Positions 1 to 7,712 of a DNA stretch of 64,000 nucleotides are shown here, one piece after another. The stretch is taken from contig NZ_JTHP01000001.1 of NCBI RefSeq assembly GCF_000943545.1, positions 242,504 to 306,503 of the forward strand, in the 5' to 3' direction. Both the position numbers and the translations under genes were made by a program. The notes beneath the pieces were generated by a model, which worked only from the letters and a program-made list of their open reading frames with translations, did no database searches and was not told the origin of the DNA. The stretch's first letter is position 1, and every line of letters begins with the position of its first letter. The stretch is from Paenibacillus terrae. Its GTDB lineage: Bacteria > Bacillota > Bacilli > Paenibacillales > Paenibacillaceae.

Positions 1-1404
1 ATGGCGGCCAGCAAGGAGTGCGTGGCTGATATGTTCTACGGTATTCCAAGCTCCGTTCCGGCGACGCCTTTGGAAACCTCAGGGGGCGAGATTGATATTC
101 CTGAGATTGACGCACTGTTGCAAACCGGTGAGATGATCTGTCTGGGTGAAATTATGAACTATGTGGATGTGATTCGTGATCCGGAGGGCAAGACCAACCG
201 TATTTTACGCCATGTTCGTGAGCACTACCCGGAGCTGATCATTGAAGGGCATACGCCGCAGTTGCTTGATCTGGACCTGCATCAGTTGATCTACGCGGGA
301 ATTGGCTCGGACCATACCCACCAAAGCATTGAAGGCATGAAGGCGCGTATGGCTGCGGGGATGTTCATCGAGATTCAGGAAAAATCCATGACCCCTGAAG
401 TGATGGAGTATTTGATTCAAGAAGACGTGGCGCAGCATTTTTGCTTTGTAACGGATGATGTGATGCCGGATTCCTTCGTAGAGCGTGGGCATCTGAACCA
501 TATTGTAAGCAAAGCAATCGGGATGGGCATGAAGCCTGAGAATGCGATCTATGCTGCTACGTTCACGCCTGCGACACGGATGCGTATGCACGACCGGGGC
601 ACGATTGCACCGGGGAAAATAGCTGATTTTGTCTTGTTGTCTGACCTGAGCCATTTTGAAGTAGAGCAGGTGTACAAGGACGGGCAAAAGGTATTCGATA
701 AATTTGAGGAGTATCATCAAGATTCGTTAAGCTGCCGTTTTCCACCTCATTTTTACCAAAGTGTAAAGCTGAAGCCTCTCACAGAGCGGGATTTTACCGT
801 AGAGCTGGATGTAGCGGATGGTACACATCATTGCCGTATTATGATGGTGAAGGACGGATCGACCTTTACGAGCGAACGTATTGCGCCTGAGCAGGTGGCG
901 AATGGTGAGCTGATGTGGGAACAGAGCGAACACGGACTTATCGCTACTTTTGAGCGATATGGCAAGAATGGTAACCGTGCCTATGGTTTGATCGGGGGAG
1001 ACACGATTAAGCGCGGGGCGGTGGCAACCACGTATTCGCACGATAACCATAACTTGCTGGTTGTAGGGCATAACAAGCAGGATATGATATTGGCGGCGAA
1101 TACGGTTCTTTCCAGTCAAGGCGGCTTTTGCGTAGTTGAAAATGGCAAGGTGCTGTCCCTTTTGCCGTTAACCGTAGGCGGGATTCTAACAGAAGGACCG
1201 CTAGAAATGGTGGCGGCCCATGTGAAGGAGCTGCGTTCTGCCTTGCTGTCGCTCGGTTACCGCCATTACAATCCAATCATGTCGCTGAGCACTCATTCTT
1301 TGCCGGTCAGCCCGGCTTTGAAAATTACCGATCACGGCCTGATTGATGTAAACGCGGGCAAGATTGTACCTTTGATTGTGGACCCTTTGGAGATAAAAGA
1401 ATAA
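1..1404 (+). CDS. Adenine deaminase-like amidohydrolase, 5' end outside the window
   Basis: The frame is open from base 1 and encodes 467 residues. Family members such as Bacillus AdeC and YerA have about 580, so roughly 110 N-terminal residues, including the first metal-binding histidines, lie outside the window. Visible core elements are an SDHTHQS stretch near residue 103, an FVTDD motif near 148-152 (the usual position of the catalytic acidic pair) and the GKIADFVLL strand typical of the amidohydrolase fold. The C-terminal domain has the GGFCVVENGK and LPLTVGGI blocks of adenine deaminases. The expected reaction is adenine to hypoxanthine plus ammonia, although YerA-type paralogues are poorly characterised. 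The ATG at base 1 is probably internal. A strong terminator follows the stop codon. Confidence 0.85.
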   Translation: MAASKECVADMFYGIPSSVPATPLETSGGEIDIPEIDALLQTGEMICLGEIMNYVDVIRDPEGKTNRILRHVREHYPELIIEGHTPQLLDLDLHQLIYAGIGSDHTHQSIEGMKARMAAGMFIEIQEKSMTPEVMEYLIQEDVAQHFCFVTDDVMPDSFVERGHLNHIVSKAIGMGMKPENAIYAATFTPATRMRMHDRGTIAPGKIADFVLLSDLSHFEVEQVYKDGQKVFDKFEEYHQDSLSCRFPPHFYQSVKLKPLTERDFTVELDVADGTHHCRIMMVKDGSTFTSERIAPEQVANGELMWEQSEHGLIATFERYGKNGNRAYGLIGGDTIKRGAVATTYSHDNHNLLVVGHNKQDMILAANTVLSSQGGFCVVENGKVLSLLPLTVGGILTEGPLEMVAAHVKELRSALLSLGYRHYNPIMSLSTHSLPVSPALKITDHGLIDVNAGKIVPLIVDPLEIKE

Positions 1405-1409
1405 TAGTA

Positions 1410-1440
1410 GAGCCGACCCTCTTACGGGTCGGCTCTTTTT
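1410..1440 (+). terminator. Intrinsic terminator of the deaminase gene
   Basis: A perfect 10-bp stem (GAGCCGACCC at 1410-1419 with GGGTCGGCTC at 1426-1435) has a 6-nt loop and is followed by five T. It starts six bases after the stop codon. Confidence 0.92.
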
Positions 1441-1453
1441 GTCGTGGTCAGTT

Positions 1454-1783
1454 TTATGATTGAAGCGCTCGAATTTCAGCTTCCGACAAACCGGACGCTT
1501 TGGCGATAATATCTATATCTAAGCCTAAACGGAGCATATTTCGTGCAATTTCAGCCTGACTTTCTGCTTTACCCTCTGCCTTGCCTTCTTCTTTTGCTCC
1601 TTCAATCATGGATGCCTCATCATGTAGATACCGTTGTCTTGCTTCATACTGAAGACGGGCTTCCCGATCCTGACTTAGGAATTCCAAGGTATTCATCGCT
1701 TTTTTCAGTACAGGCTCGTTCATGGTCAGCACCTCCCATTGTGATGGATTCGCTCCTTTTAGAAACAAAAGCCAGTTTACCAA
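1454..1783 (-). pseudogene. C-terminal remnant of an Rpn-family nuclease / putative transposase
   Basis: About 109 residues resemble the C-terminal tail of Rpn-type PD-(D/E)XK recombination-promoting nucleases: an NWLLFLKG segment, a conserved helix with MNTLEFLSQDREARLQYEAR, a charged KEEGKAEGKAE repeat and a final helix-turn-helix-like SGLSEAEIRAL. Intact relatives have about 300 residues with the nuclease domain at the N terminus. Here the frame is closed by a TGA directly before a TTG, and no nuclease sequence is found upstream on the minus strand, so the gene has lost its 5' two thirds. An inverted-repeat element lies just beyond the break. It may still be translated, for example from the ATG of MNEPVLKK, which has a GGGAGGT ribosome site, but it cannot be an active nuclease. 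Confidence 0.7.
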
Positions 1784-1831
1784 TCATATAAGATGATCTT
1801 AAAAAGTTACCTATAGTGCCACTCCGCAGAC

Positions 1832-1936
1832 AGATGGTGCTTCCCATCGCCACCGCCCCCGGATTTCCGGAACAAAGCTTATAATCAGGGGAGAAATCCG
1901 GGGACAAAAGCGACCGCTTCGCTTGCACAGCACCAT
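1832..1936. repeat. Inverted-repeat element next to the truncated Rpn gene
   Basis: Outer arms ATGGTGCT (1832-1839) and AGCACCAT (1929-1936) and inner perfect 11-bp arms CCCCGGATTTC (1856-1866) and GAAATCCGGGG (1892-1902) form one large imperfect palindrome of about 105 bp. It looks like a small non-autonomous or REP-like element, and no second copy was seen here. The remaining sequence to 2361 is AT-rich, with only tiny open frames. I see nothing else in it except the promoter and ribosome-site region of the next gene. Confidence 0.55.
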
Positions 1937-2361
1937 TCTATCTACTCCGTTTTCTATGTGAATTTTCAAGTTCAAAACTTAAAGAAAAAGATCTTTGCGA
2001 AAATCAAGAAGATATTCCATTTATATCAAACCTTTTTTTAATCTATTATACCATGTCATCCAGTGAGCAAGCACATATTGAGCAGCACTTTGGCAAGCCA
2101 GATTTTTTAACGTCAATAACCAGGAACGAGAAAATCGTGTAGTTGGGTGATCACATCCAATTTTCCCCGTGTGGTAGGGTTCATGAGTATATAAAGGAGA
2201 TATATTCTGAACTGGTGCTTTAACAGACAAAATTAACATCTTCTATACTCGTATTGATGTAACCTATGTATAACGCGTTGACGGCTTGCAGGGATACAGA
2301 CTACATTTAGGCTGATATATACTATAACTATTCCGATAAGATTTTAGGAGAGTGTTCAATA

Positions 2362-3633
2362 ATGACTCGTGCTTTTGATGGTCTTGTAGTGCCGGACGCG
2401 TTGGAAACGGATTTGATTGCATTTCGAAGGGAATTGCATCGTTACCCGGAAGTTTTGTTTGAGGTGGAACGGACGGCTGCGTACATAGCGGAGCTTCTCC
2501 AAAGCTGGGGGCTGGAGGTACAGACAGAGGTCGGGAAGCATTTTGGTAAAGGAGTAGTTGGTATATTGCGCGGAACACAGGCCGGGGATACGGTGCTACT
2601 GCGTGCGGATATAGATGCTTTGCCTGTAACAGAGCAAAACACCGCCGATTATATCTCCATGATCCCCGGAGTCATGCACGCGTGCGGGCATGATGCACAT
2701 ACGGCGATGCTGTTGGGAGCCGCTCAGGTGCTTAGTCATAATCGAGATCAGGTTCGAGGTACGATTAAGTTTGTTTTTCAGCCAGCAGAGGAGGGGGCGT
2801 TGGTGTCTCCCCTGGATGGCAGGCTGATTAGTGGAGGAAAGGATCTGATCGAAGATGGTGTGCTGGAGGATGTAAAGACAGTGTTTGCCATGCACGTATG
2901 GCCTGATTTCCCTGTAGGAACGATTGGATTTCATCCGCACACGGCTATGGCCGCTTCTTCTCATTTTACAATCCGGTTTGCCGGACTTTCGGGACATCAC
3001 AGCACGCCCCATCTTTCCTCAGATGCTATAATTATGGTCGCTCAATTTATCACGGATATTAAAATATTCATGTCCACCGCCATCGATCCGCAGGAAGCGG
3101 CTGTCCTATCTTTCGGTACACTGCAAGCAGGCAGCGCCAAAAATGTCATCGCAGGTCACAGCGAAATTACAGGAACCTTCCGGGCTTTTCGTACAGAGAC
3201 GGTTGAACGGATCACCCAAGCGATTGCGGATCGTGCGAACAGTATTGCATCTTTACATGGCGGCTCCGCACATATTGTGCAACGAACAGGAACGGTTCTT
3301 CACAACGACCCTGTGGTCGTACAAGCTGCAGTGCGCGCGGCAGGGAAAGTCTTTGGAGTGGAAAGTACGGAAGTGCTGGATGCTCCCTTTTTAGCCGGGG
3401 AGGATTTTGCGCTCTATACACAGCAGGTTCCCGGCGTATTCGGTTTTATCGGGATAAGCGCACCAGGTACACAGCAAGCGTATCCGCTGCACCATCCCCA
3501 ATTTGATATCGACGAACGAGCCTTGATTCTTGGGGCGCGTATGCATATAGAATTTGCGTTGCAAGTATTGAACGATACGAAAGGTAAACAAATTTTCAAA
3601 GGACCTGACACTTCACGTAATCTTCATGATTAA
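2362..3633 (+). CDS. M20D-family amidohydrolase (N-acyl-amino-acid / hippurate hydrolase type)
   Basis: The 423-residue protein is close to the usual length of about 390-400 for M20D enzymes such as hippurate hydrolase, N-acyl-L-amino-acid amidohydrolase and IAA-amino-acid hydrolases. These use a dimetal centre to cleave N-acyl bonds. Metal-site motifs are visible: HACGHDAH at residues 106-113, where the Cys and His are ligands, and FQPAEEG at about 139-145 with the catalytic Glu. Further signatures are LLRADIDALP (residues 79-88) and a C-terminal AGEDFA followed by a HHPQFDIDE block with the last ligand His. No signal peptide is seen, so it is cytoplasmic. The ATG has an AGGAG ribosome site. 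The natural substrate cannot be read from the sequence. Confidence 0.88.
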   Translation: MTRAFDGLVVPDALETDLIAFRRELHRYPEVLFEVERTAAYIAELLQSWGLEVQTEVGKHFGKGVVGILRGTQAGDTVLLRADIDALPVTEQNTADYISMIPGVMHACGHDAHTAMLLGAAQVLSHNRDQVRGTIKFVFQPAEEGALVSPLDGRLISGGKDLIEDGVLEDVKTVFAMHVWPDFPVGTIGFHPHTAMAASSHFTIRFAGLSGHHSTPHLSSDAIIMVAQFITDIKIFMSTAIDPQEAAVLSFGTLQAGSAKNVIAGHSEITGTFRAFRTETVERITQAIADRANSIASLHGGSAHIVQRTGTVLHNDPVVVQAAVRAAGKVFGVESTEVLDAPFLAGEDFALYTQQVPGVFGFIGISAPGTQQAYPLHHPQFDIDERALILGARMHIEFALQVLNDTKGKQIFKGPDTSRNLHD

Positions 3634-3686
3634 GGCCTAATAAGCTCTTGCAAATAACTGACCTAATGTTATAATTAAAACAGGAT

Positions 3687-3701
3687 TTAGATTAAGTCTA
3701 A
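3687..3701. promoter_or_regulatory. Candidate PerR box upstream of dps
   Basis: TTAGATTAAGTCTAA is a 7-1-7 inverted repeat (one mismatch between the arms) and resembles the Bacillus Per-box consensus TTATAATNATTATAA. It lies about 120 bp before the dps start. A PerR-like gene is encoded at 27496. Regulation is inferred from the motif and from the known control of Bacillus mrgA by PerR. Confidence 0.55.
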
Positions 3702-3824
3702 ATTAATTACTGAATATTTATTGGAATCACGCATGGGATTTGCAGGTTAATCAAACACTAATGTCACGGGAATTCAGGCTTCACTCCAACTAAACTATGG
3801 ATGAACATGAGAGGGGAATTACAC

Positions 3825-4304
3825 ATGAGTACATTAAATCATACGAACGCTCAACCTACACAAGAGGCTATTCAAGAATTGCATAAGGCTTTGAACCGTC
3901 AGGTAGCTACCTGGTCGGTGTTGTACACGAAGCTGCATTATTTCCACTGGTACGTAAAAGGACCTCATTTCTTCACACTGCACGCAAAATTTGAAGAGCT
4001 TTATAATGAAGCGACAGCTAACCTGGATATGATTGCTGAACGTTTGCTGGCCATTGGAGGCCGTCCTGCCGCTACCTTGAAGGAGCATTTGCAACTGGCA
4101 GCCATTCAGGAGTCAGCAGGTGAGCAGACAGCCGAGGATATGGTAAAATCCGTGGTTACGGATTTCAAAACCATCACTACTGAGCTGGCTAATGGCATGG
4201 AAGCAGCGGATGCGGCACATGACAAAGCGACTGAGGATCTTCTTAATGGCTTGAGAGAAGCGGTGGATAAACATATCTGGATGCTCAATGCATATTTGGG
4301 ATAA
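3825..4304 (+). CDS. dps: Dps-family DNA-binding ferritin-like protein
   Basis: The 159-residue mini-ferritin is expected to form a 12-mer that oxidises Fe2+ with peroxide, stores iron and shields DNA. The inter-subunit ferroxidase ligands are present with canonical spacing: His41, His53, Asp68 and Glu72, which matches H31, H43, D58 and E62 of Listeria innocua Dps. The signature HYFHWYVKGPHFF is at 38-50. The start is set at 3825, because a GAGGGGAA ribosome site lies there and an ATG eight codons upstream has none. A candidate Per box precedes the gene, and nitric oxide synthase follows on the same strand after 150 bp. Confidence 0.93.
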   Translation: MSTLNHTNAQPTQEAIQELHKALNRQVATWSVLYTKLHYFHWYVKGPHFFTLHAKFEELYNEATANLDMIAERLLAIGGRPAATLKEHLQLAAIQESAGEQTAEDMVKSVVTDFKTITTELANGMEAADAAHDKATEDLLNGLREAVDKHIWMLNAYLG

Positions 4305-4454
4305 GATTTTGGGAGGGATTCCCATGGATATGAAGATCAGGTGAACAAGACACACATCCCGTTGGTTCCAGACCACCACTGGAGTATAATGACGGATAGG
4401 CGTGAAAGACAACGGGCTCATAAGTACTGAGAGCTGCCGGGATGGGGTGTACGT

Positions 4455-5579
4455 ATGGAAGTGAAGCAACAGCTTTTGCGTGAAGCGAAGCAGTTTATAT
4501 ATACATGTTATGAGGAGCTGGGCCGAAGCCGCGATGAAGCGGAGGCCCGGCTTCTTGATATTCGTCATGACATAGATACTTCGGGAACGTATGATCATAC
4601 CTATGATGAGCTGGAGCATGGGGCACAGATGGCTTGGCGTAACAGCAATCGTTGTATCGGTCGTTTGTTTTGGGATAAGCTTCTGGTAAGGGATGCCCGC
4701 GAGGCTTCAAGTACAGCGGAAGTGGTTCATGAGCTGTTAGAGCATATACGCATAGGGACAAATGGCGGTAAAATCAAGCCGACGCTTACCGTGTTTCGCT
4801 CGTCCAAGCCGGGGCAACCGGATATTCGCATTTGGAATCATCAATTGATTCGGTATGCTGGCTATGAGAGCGCTGAAGGAGTGATCGGGGACCCGATCTC
4901 GGTAGAATTCACAAATGCGTGCCACCGCATGGGCTGGCAAGGAGCCATGACTCCCTTTGATGTATTGCCGCTGATTGTGGAAGCAGGTGGACAGCCTCCT
5001 GAGCTGTTTGATATTCCCGAACATTTGGTGCAGGAGGTACCTATTGAACACCCGGAACTTCCGGGGTTGGCTTCGTTGGGTTTGCGTTGGTATGCCGTGC
5101 CTATGATTTCGGATATGACGCTGGAGATTGGCGGTATCATCTACACCGCAGCTCCTTTTAACGGCTGGTATATGGGGACAGAGATCGGTGCCCGTAATTT
5201 TGCCGATACCTTCCGTTATAACATGCTGCCGCAGGTAGCTGAGCTGATGGGGCTGAATACCTCAAGCGAAACGACGTTATGGCGCGATCGGGCGCTGGTG
5301 GAGTTGAACAGTGCTGTGCTGTATTCTTTTAAAAAAGCGGGAGTCAGCATTGTCGATCACCATACGGCAGCTGCACAATTCCAGCTGTTTGAGGAACGGG
5401 AAGCCCATGCGGGGCGTGCGCTCACAGGCGATTGGACATGGCTGATCCCGCCGTTATCTCCGGCGACAACGCATATTTTTCACAGTTCCTACGATAATCG
5501 GCTTGTAAAGCCAAATTTCGGAGTTCAAGAGAAGCCGTATATGCAGAAGAAGCTCCACGGCTGCCCTTTTCATTCTTAA
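4455..5579 (+). CDS. nos: Nitric oxide synthase, oxygenase domain only
   Basis: The 374-residue protein matches bacterial NOS oxygenases (about 360 residues), which convert L-arginine to citrulline and NO and borrow electrons from other reductases. The proximal haem ligand is Cys67 in WRNSNRCIGR. The substrate and pterin region contains NACHRMGWQGAMTPFDVLP, GRWYA-like LGLRWYAVP and WYMGTEIGARNF with the arginine-binding Glu. The C-terminal IPPLSPATTHIFH motif is also typical. No flavin reductase domain follows, as is normal in Bacillales. Known roles of bacillar NOS include protection against oxidative stress, which fits the dps neighbour. The ATG at 4455 has only a weak GGGATGGGG ribosome site. 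Confidence 0.95.
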   Translation: MEVKQQLLREAKQFIYTCYEELGRSRDEAEARLLDIRHDIDTSGTYDHTYDELEHGAQMAWRNSNRCIGRLFWDKLLVRDAREASSTAEVVHELLEHIRIGTNGGKIKPTLTVFRSSKPGQPDIRIWNHQLIRYAGYESAEGVIGDPISVEFTNACHRMGWQGAMTPFDVLPLIVEAGGQPPELFDIPEHLVQEVPIEHPELPGLASLGLRWYAVPMISDMTLEIGGIIYTAAPFNGWYMGTEIGARNFADTFRYNMLPQVAELMGLNTSSETTLWRDRALVELNSAVLYSFKKAGVSIVDHHTAAAQFQLFEEREAHAGRALTGDWTWLIPPLSPATTHIFHSSYDNRLVKPNFGVQEKPYMQKKLHGCPFHS

Positions 5580-5676
5580 TCATGGAAAGCTTTAAGTATC
5601 GGATTCGGGTTCCTATTCTATATGATTAGAGTAAATTCAGCTTTTTCATGTCATAAGGTCGAGGAGCGAGGCGGAG

Positions 5677-6135
5677 TTGGAAAGAAATCAAGCAGAGCGC
5701 ATCGTCGCTAAGCTTTTGCAACGGGCAGATATAGGCGTGACGGTCAAGCTGGAGAAACGGTTTCCCGGCGGGCGGCTAATTGGGGGCAAATATGCCATGA
5801 ATGCTCACACCATTACAATGTATATGGACACGATTGAAACACAATGTATTCAGATGTTTGGCAGCGTCGAACGAGTCGAGGAGTACTTTACGGTTGTGCT
5901 TGCGCATGAGATTGGACACGCCGCTGATTCTGAGCTGCCTGACCTCTCCGATGCTATGGAACAGGAGAGCGAGTTAGGTACCCGACAACGGTTTGCGCTG
6001 CAAATTGAAGAAAACGCATGGAACTATGCGCTCAGATTGGTGCTGGAGATTGAGATAACGTTCATTTCCACCGTTATTGAAGAGTCCTTGTTGGCCTATC
6101 GGGTCCCGGTTGTGGAGCAGTCTGACATTGCATAA
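5677..6135 (+). CDS. Small HExxH-motif protein, probable zinc metalloprotease-like
   Basis: This 152-residue protein starts at TTG behind a GAGGAGCGAGG ribosome site. I do not recognise a named family. Residues 77-81 (H-E-I-G-H, in the context VLAHEIGHAAD) form the HExxH zinc-binding motif of metallopeptidases, set in a predicted helix after a strand-like MYMDTIETQCIQMF segment. Acidic residues after the motif (EQESEL, EENAW) offer a possible third ligand. There is no signal peptide or membrane segment, so it would act in the cytoplasm. It is only about 100 bp downstream of nos on the same strand and is followed by a short terminator. The protein is much shorter than standard peptidases, resembling minimal zincins. 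Confidence 0.6.
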   Translation: MERNQAERIVAKLLQRADIGVTVKLEKRFPGGRLIGGKYAMNAHTITMYMDTIETQCIQMFGSVERVEEYFTVVLAHEIGHAADSELPDLSDAMEQESELGTRQRFALQIEENAWNYALRLVLEIEITFISTVIEESLLAYRVPVVEQSDIA

Positions 6136-6149
6136 GGATGATGATCCGA

Positions 6150-6171
6150 GAGCCGACAGGCTCTTTTTTTT
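6150..6171 (+). terminator. Short intrinsic terminator after the HExxH gene
   Basis: A 5-bp stem GAGCC (6150-6154) with GGCTC (6159-6163) and loop GACA is followed by eight T. The stem is short, but the U-tract is strong and it lies 15 bp after the stop codon. Confidence 0.7.
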
Positions 6172-6206
6172 GTATGGCGAGATCAAACGCGGGTAATTGG
6201 AACGAT

Positions 6207-6644
6207 TCAAAGTAGAAGTTTTTTTAGCTGTGACACGCGTCCCTGAGACAATTCGAGCATCTCGGCCAATTCTTTTTGTGAAACATTAGGGTGTTTTTCC
6301 ATGAGCTGTTTTAGTTTATGCAGGAGCTCAGTCTGATTTCTGTAATTCCTTCTTTTCTTGGGCTGAGCAGGACGTGTTTCGCCTGAATGACTGGAAGGAT
6401 TATCGCTCTTAAGATTCTCAATGCAATCGCTGCATATCAAATGATCTCTGAAGTAGCTTAGGTTATCTACGGCACTGCAAAAATAACAAGATACCCCTGT
6501 ATATTTACGGATCATCAGGCCCTCTGATGTAATAAAAAAATCAAGGGCATCTCCAATATTGATATTCATAGAATTGCGCAGCTCCTTGGGCAGCACGATG
6601 CGGCCCAGATGGTCTAATGGTCGTGTCATTCCTGTATTTTTCAT
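6207..6644 (-). CDS. AbrB-like regulator with zinc finger and C-terminal helix-turn-helix (paralogue 1)
   Basis: The 145-residue protein has three parts. Residues 1-50 are an AbrB/SpoVT swapped-hairpin DNA-binding domain, with GMTRPLDHLGRIVLPKELR and a GDALDFF turn. Residues 53-74 form a CX2C-X14-CX2C zinc finger (Cys53, 56, 71, 74). After a basic linker, residues 108-145 carry a predicted helix-turn-helix with KELAEMLELSQGRVSQLKKL. Classic AbrB (about 94 residues) lacks the last two parts. Two paralogues with identical architecture are at 16145-16615 and 54125-54574. The role is presumably as a transition-state-type transcription factor, but targets are unknown. The start ATG has a GAAAGGGG ribosome site. 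Confidence 0.85.
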   Translation of the reverse strand: MKNTGMTRPLDHLGRIVLPKELRNSMNINIGDALDFFITSEGLMIRKYTGVSCYFCSAVDNLSYFRDHLICSDCIENLKSDNPSSHSGETRPAQPKKRRNYRNQTELLHKLKQLMEKHPNVSQKELAEMLELSQGRVSQLKKLLL

Positions 6645-6751
6645 TATTCATTTCCCCTTTCATAACTGCGCTTATCGGTGCAAAAATCGTAGGTTATGTA
6701 TGTTCTAAAGTACAAAGCGCGTATATTGCAGTTTGAATTGTATTAACTATG

Positions 6752-6798
6752 AACAAAAAAGAAGCTCCAGCATGACGAACAATGACGTCTGCCGGAGC
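6752..6798 (-). terminator. Intrinsic terminator of the SDR gene
   Basis: Read on the minus strand, GCTCCGGCAGACG pairs with CGTCATGCTGGAGC (one bulge, one G-U pair) and is followed by TTCTTTTTTG. It lies about 40 bp beyond the stop codon of the SDR gene. Confidence 0.88.
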
Positions 6799-6835
6799 GT
6801 GGTACAGCCCAATGAATCTAAGATGTCGAGTCAAA

Positions 6836-7555
6836 TTATTGTGGGTTGGTTGTCCAAATACCGGCTACTTTTAATTGAACCCGCGAAGGCAGCTTCAATG
6901 CCGCCAATGTCAGGTCGGCCATATCTTGTGGCTGAAGCATGCGGTCCTCGTCGCCAATCGGCAAACCTGCACTTGCTGCCAGTTCCGTATTGACTGTGCT
7001 TGGAGTCAGCGCGGTGACGCGAATGTTGGATTTGCGAACCTCCTGCATCAGTGCCTCCGTGAAGCCCATCAAAGCAAACTTGGAGGCGCAATACGCCGAG
7101 CCTGTGGCGAAGCCTCGTTCCCCTGCTGTGGAGGATACATTAATAATGTTGCCGCTCTGCTGAGCAAGCATGCTCGGAAGAACCGCGTGTGTGACATAAT
7201 AGGTTCCCAACAAATTCACGCGGATCATGCGTTCCCACTCTTCGGGGTCCATGTCTGCGACTGTGCCGAATGTAGCAATTCCTGCATTGTTAATCAAAAT
7301 ATCGACAGCGCCCAGCTCATGCTCCAGCGAGGCTACAGCTGCAGCGGCCTGTGCGCGATCAGATATATCCGCGACAGCGCTAACCACCTTCACGCCGTAT
7401 GTACTCCCCAGTGAATCTTGCAGCTTTTGCAGGTCAGGTAGTGTGCGTGAGATTAATCCCAGGTTGACGCCTTCCTTGGCCAAGGCCTCGGCAACGGCTT
7501 TACCAATGCCTTTGGTAGCGCCTGTAATAATGGCTGTTTTATTTTTAAGTTCCAT
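6836..7555 (-). CDS. Short-chain dehydrogenase/reductase, FabG-like (3-oxoacyl-ACP reductase type)
   Basis: The 239-residue classical SDR has all hallmarks: the NAD(P)-binding TGATKGIG at 11-18, NNAG at 89-92, catalytic Ser near 141 and the YxxxK pair Tyr155/Lys159 in AYCASK. Ser-Arg after the second strand (LISRT, 35-39) favours NADPH. Sequence and length fit the FabG/YmfI-like reductases, which reduce 3-oxoacyl chains. The gene is alone with its own terminator and is not next to other fatty-acid genes, so it may instead act on another carbonyl substrate. The start ATG has a GGAGGA ribosome site. Confidence 0.87.
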   Translation of the reverse strand: MELKNKTAIITGATKGIGKAVAEALAKEGVNLGLISRTLPDLQKLQDSLGSTYGVKVVSAVADISDRAQAAAAVASLEHELGAVDILINNAGIATFGTVADMDPEEWERMIRVNLLGTYYVTHAVLPSMLAQQSGNIINVSSTAGERGFATGSAYCASKFALMGFTEALMQEVRKSNIRVTALTPSTVNTELAASAGLPIGDEDRMLQPQDMADLTLAALKLPSRVQLKVAGIWTTNPQ

Positions 7556-7644
7556 CCAGTCTCCTCCTTATGGCTACATACATAGTTGTGCATTTAAGCA
7601 CATGTTTATATTATACTGATTTAATTTCCCTGAACCAAACTTCC

Positions 7645-7683
7645 ACTCCAGGTCGCTTATTTCGCTTAGTTGCGACCTGGAGT
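7645..7683 (-). terminator. Strong hairpin after the DUF4097 gene, probable terminator
   Basis: Twelve perfectly paired bases (ACTCCAGGTCGC at 7645-7656 with GCGACCTGGAGT at 7672-7683) lie 30 bp beyond the stop codon of the minus-strand DUF4097 gene. The U-tract on the minus strand (AAGTTTGGTT) is poor, so termination efficiency is uncertain. Confidence 0.55.
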
Positions 7684-7712
7684 AGAAGACCTCTGACAAT
7701 GGTCATGATGGT

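Noticed and set aside
2053..2142. A 29-codon plus-strand peptide frame (starting MSSSEQAHIEQHFG) in the 5' region of the M20 gene.
   Set aside because: No ribosome site and no further support; probably chance.
1543..2239. Several small open frames on both strands in the region after the deaminase terminator.
   Set aside because: None has a ribosome site or protein-like composition. They overlap the Rpn remnant and the inverted-repeat element.
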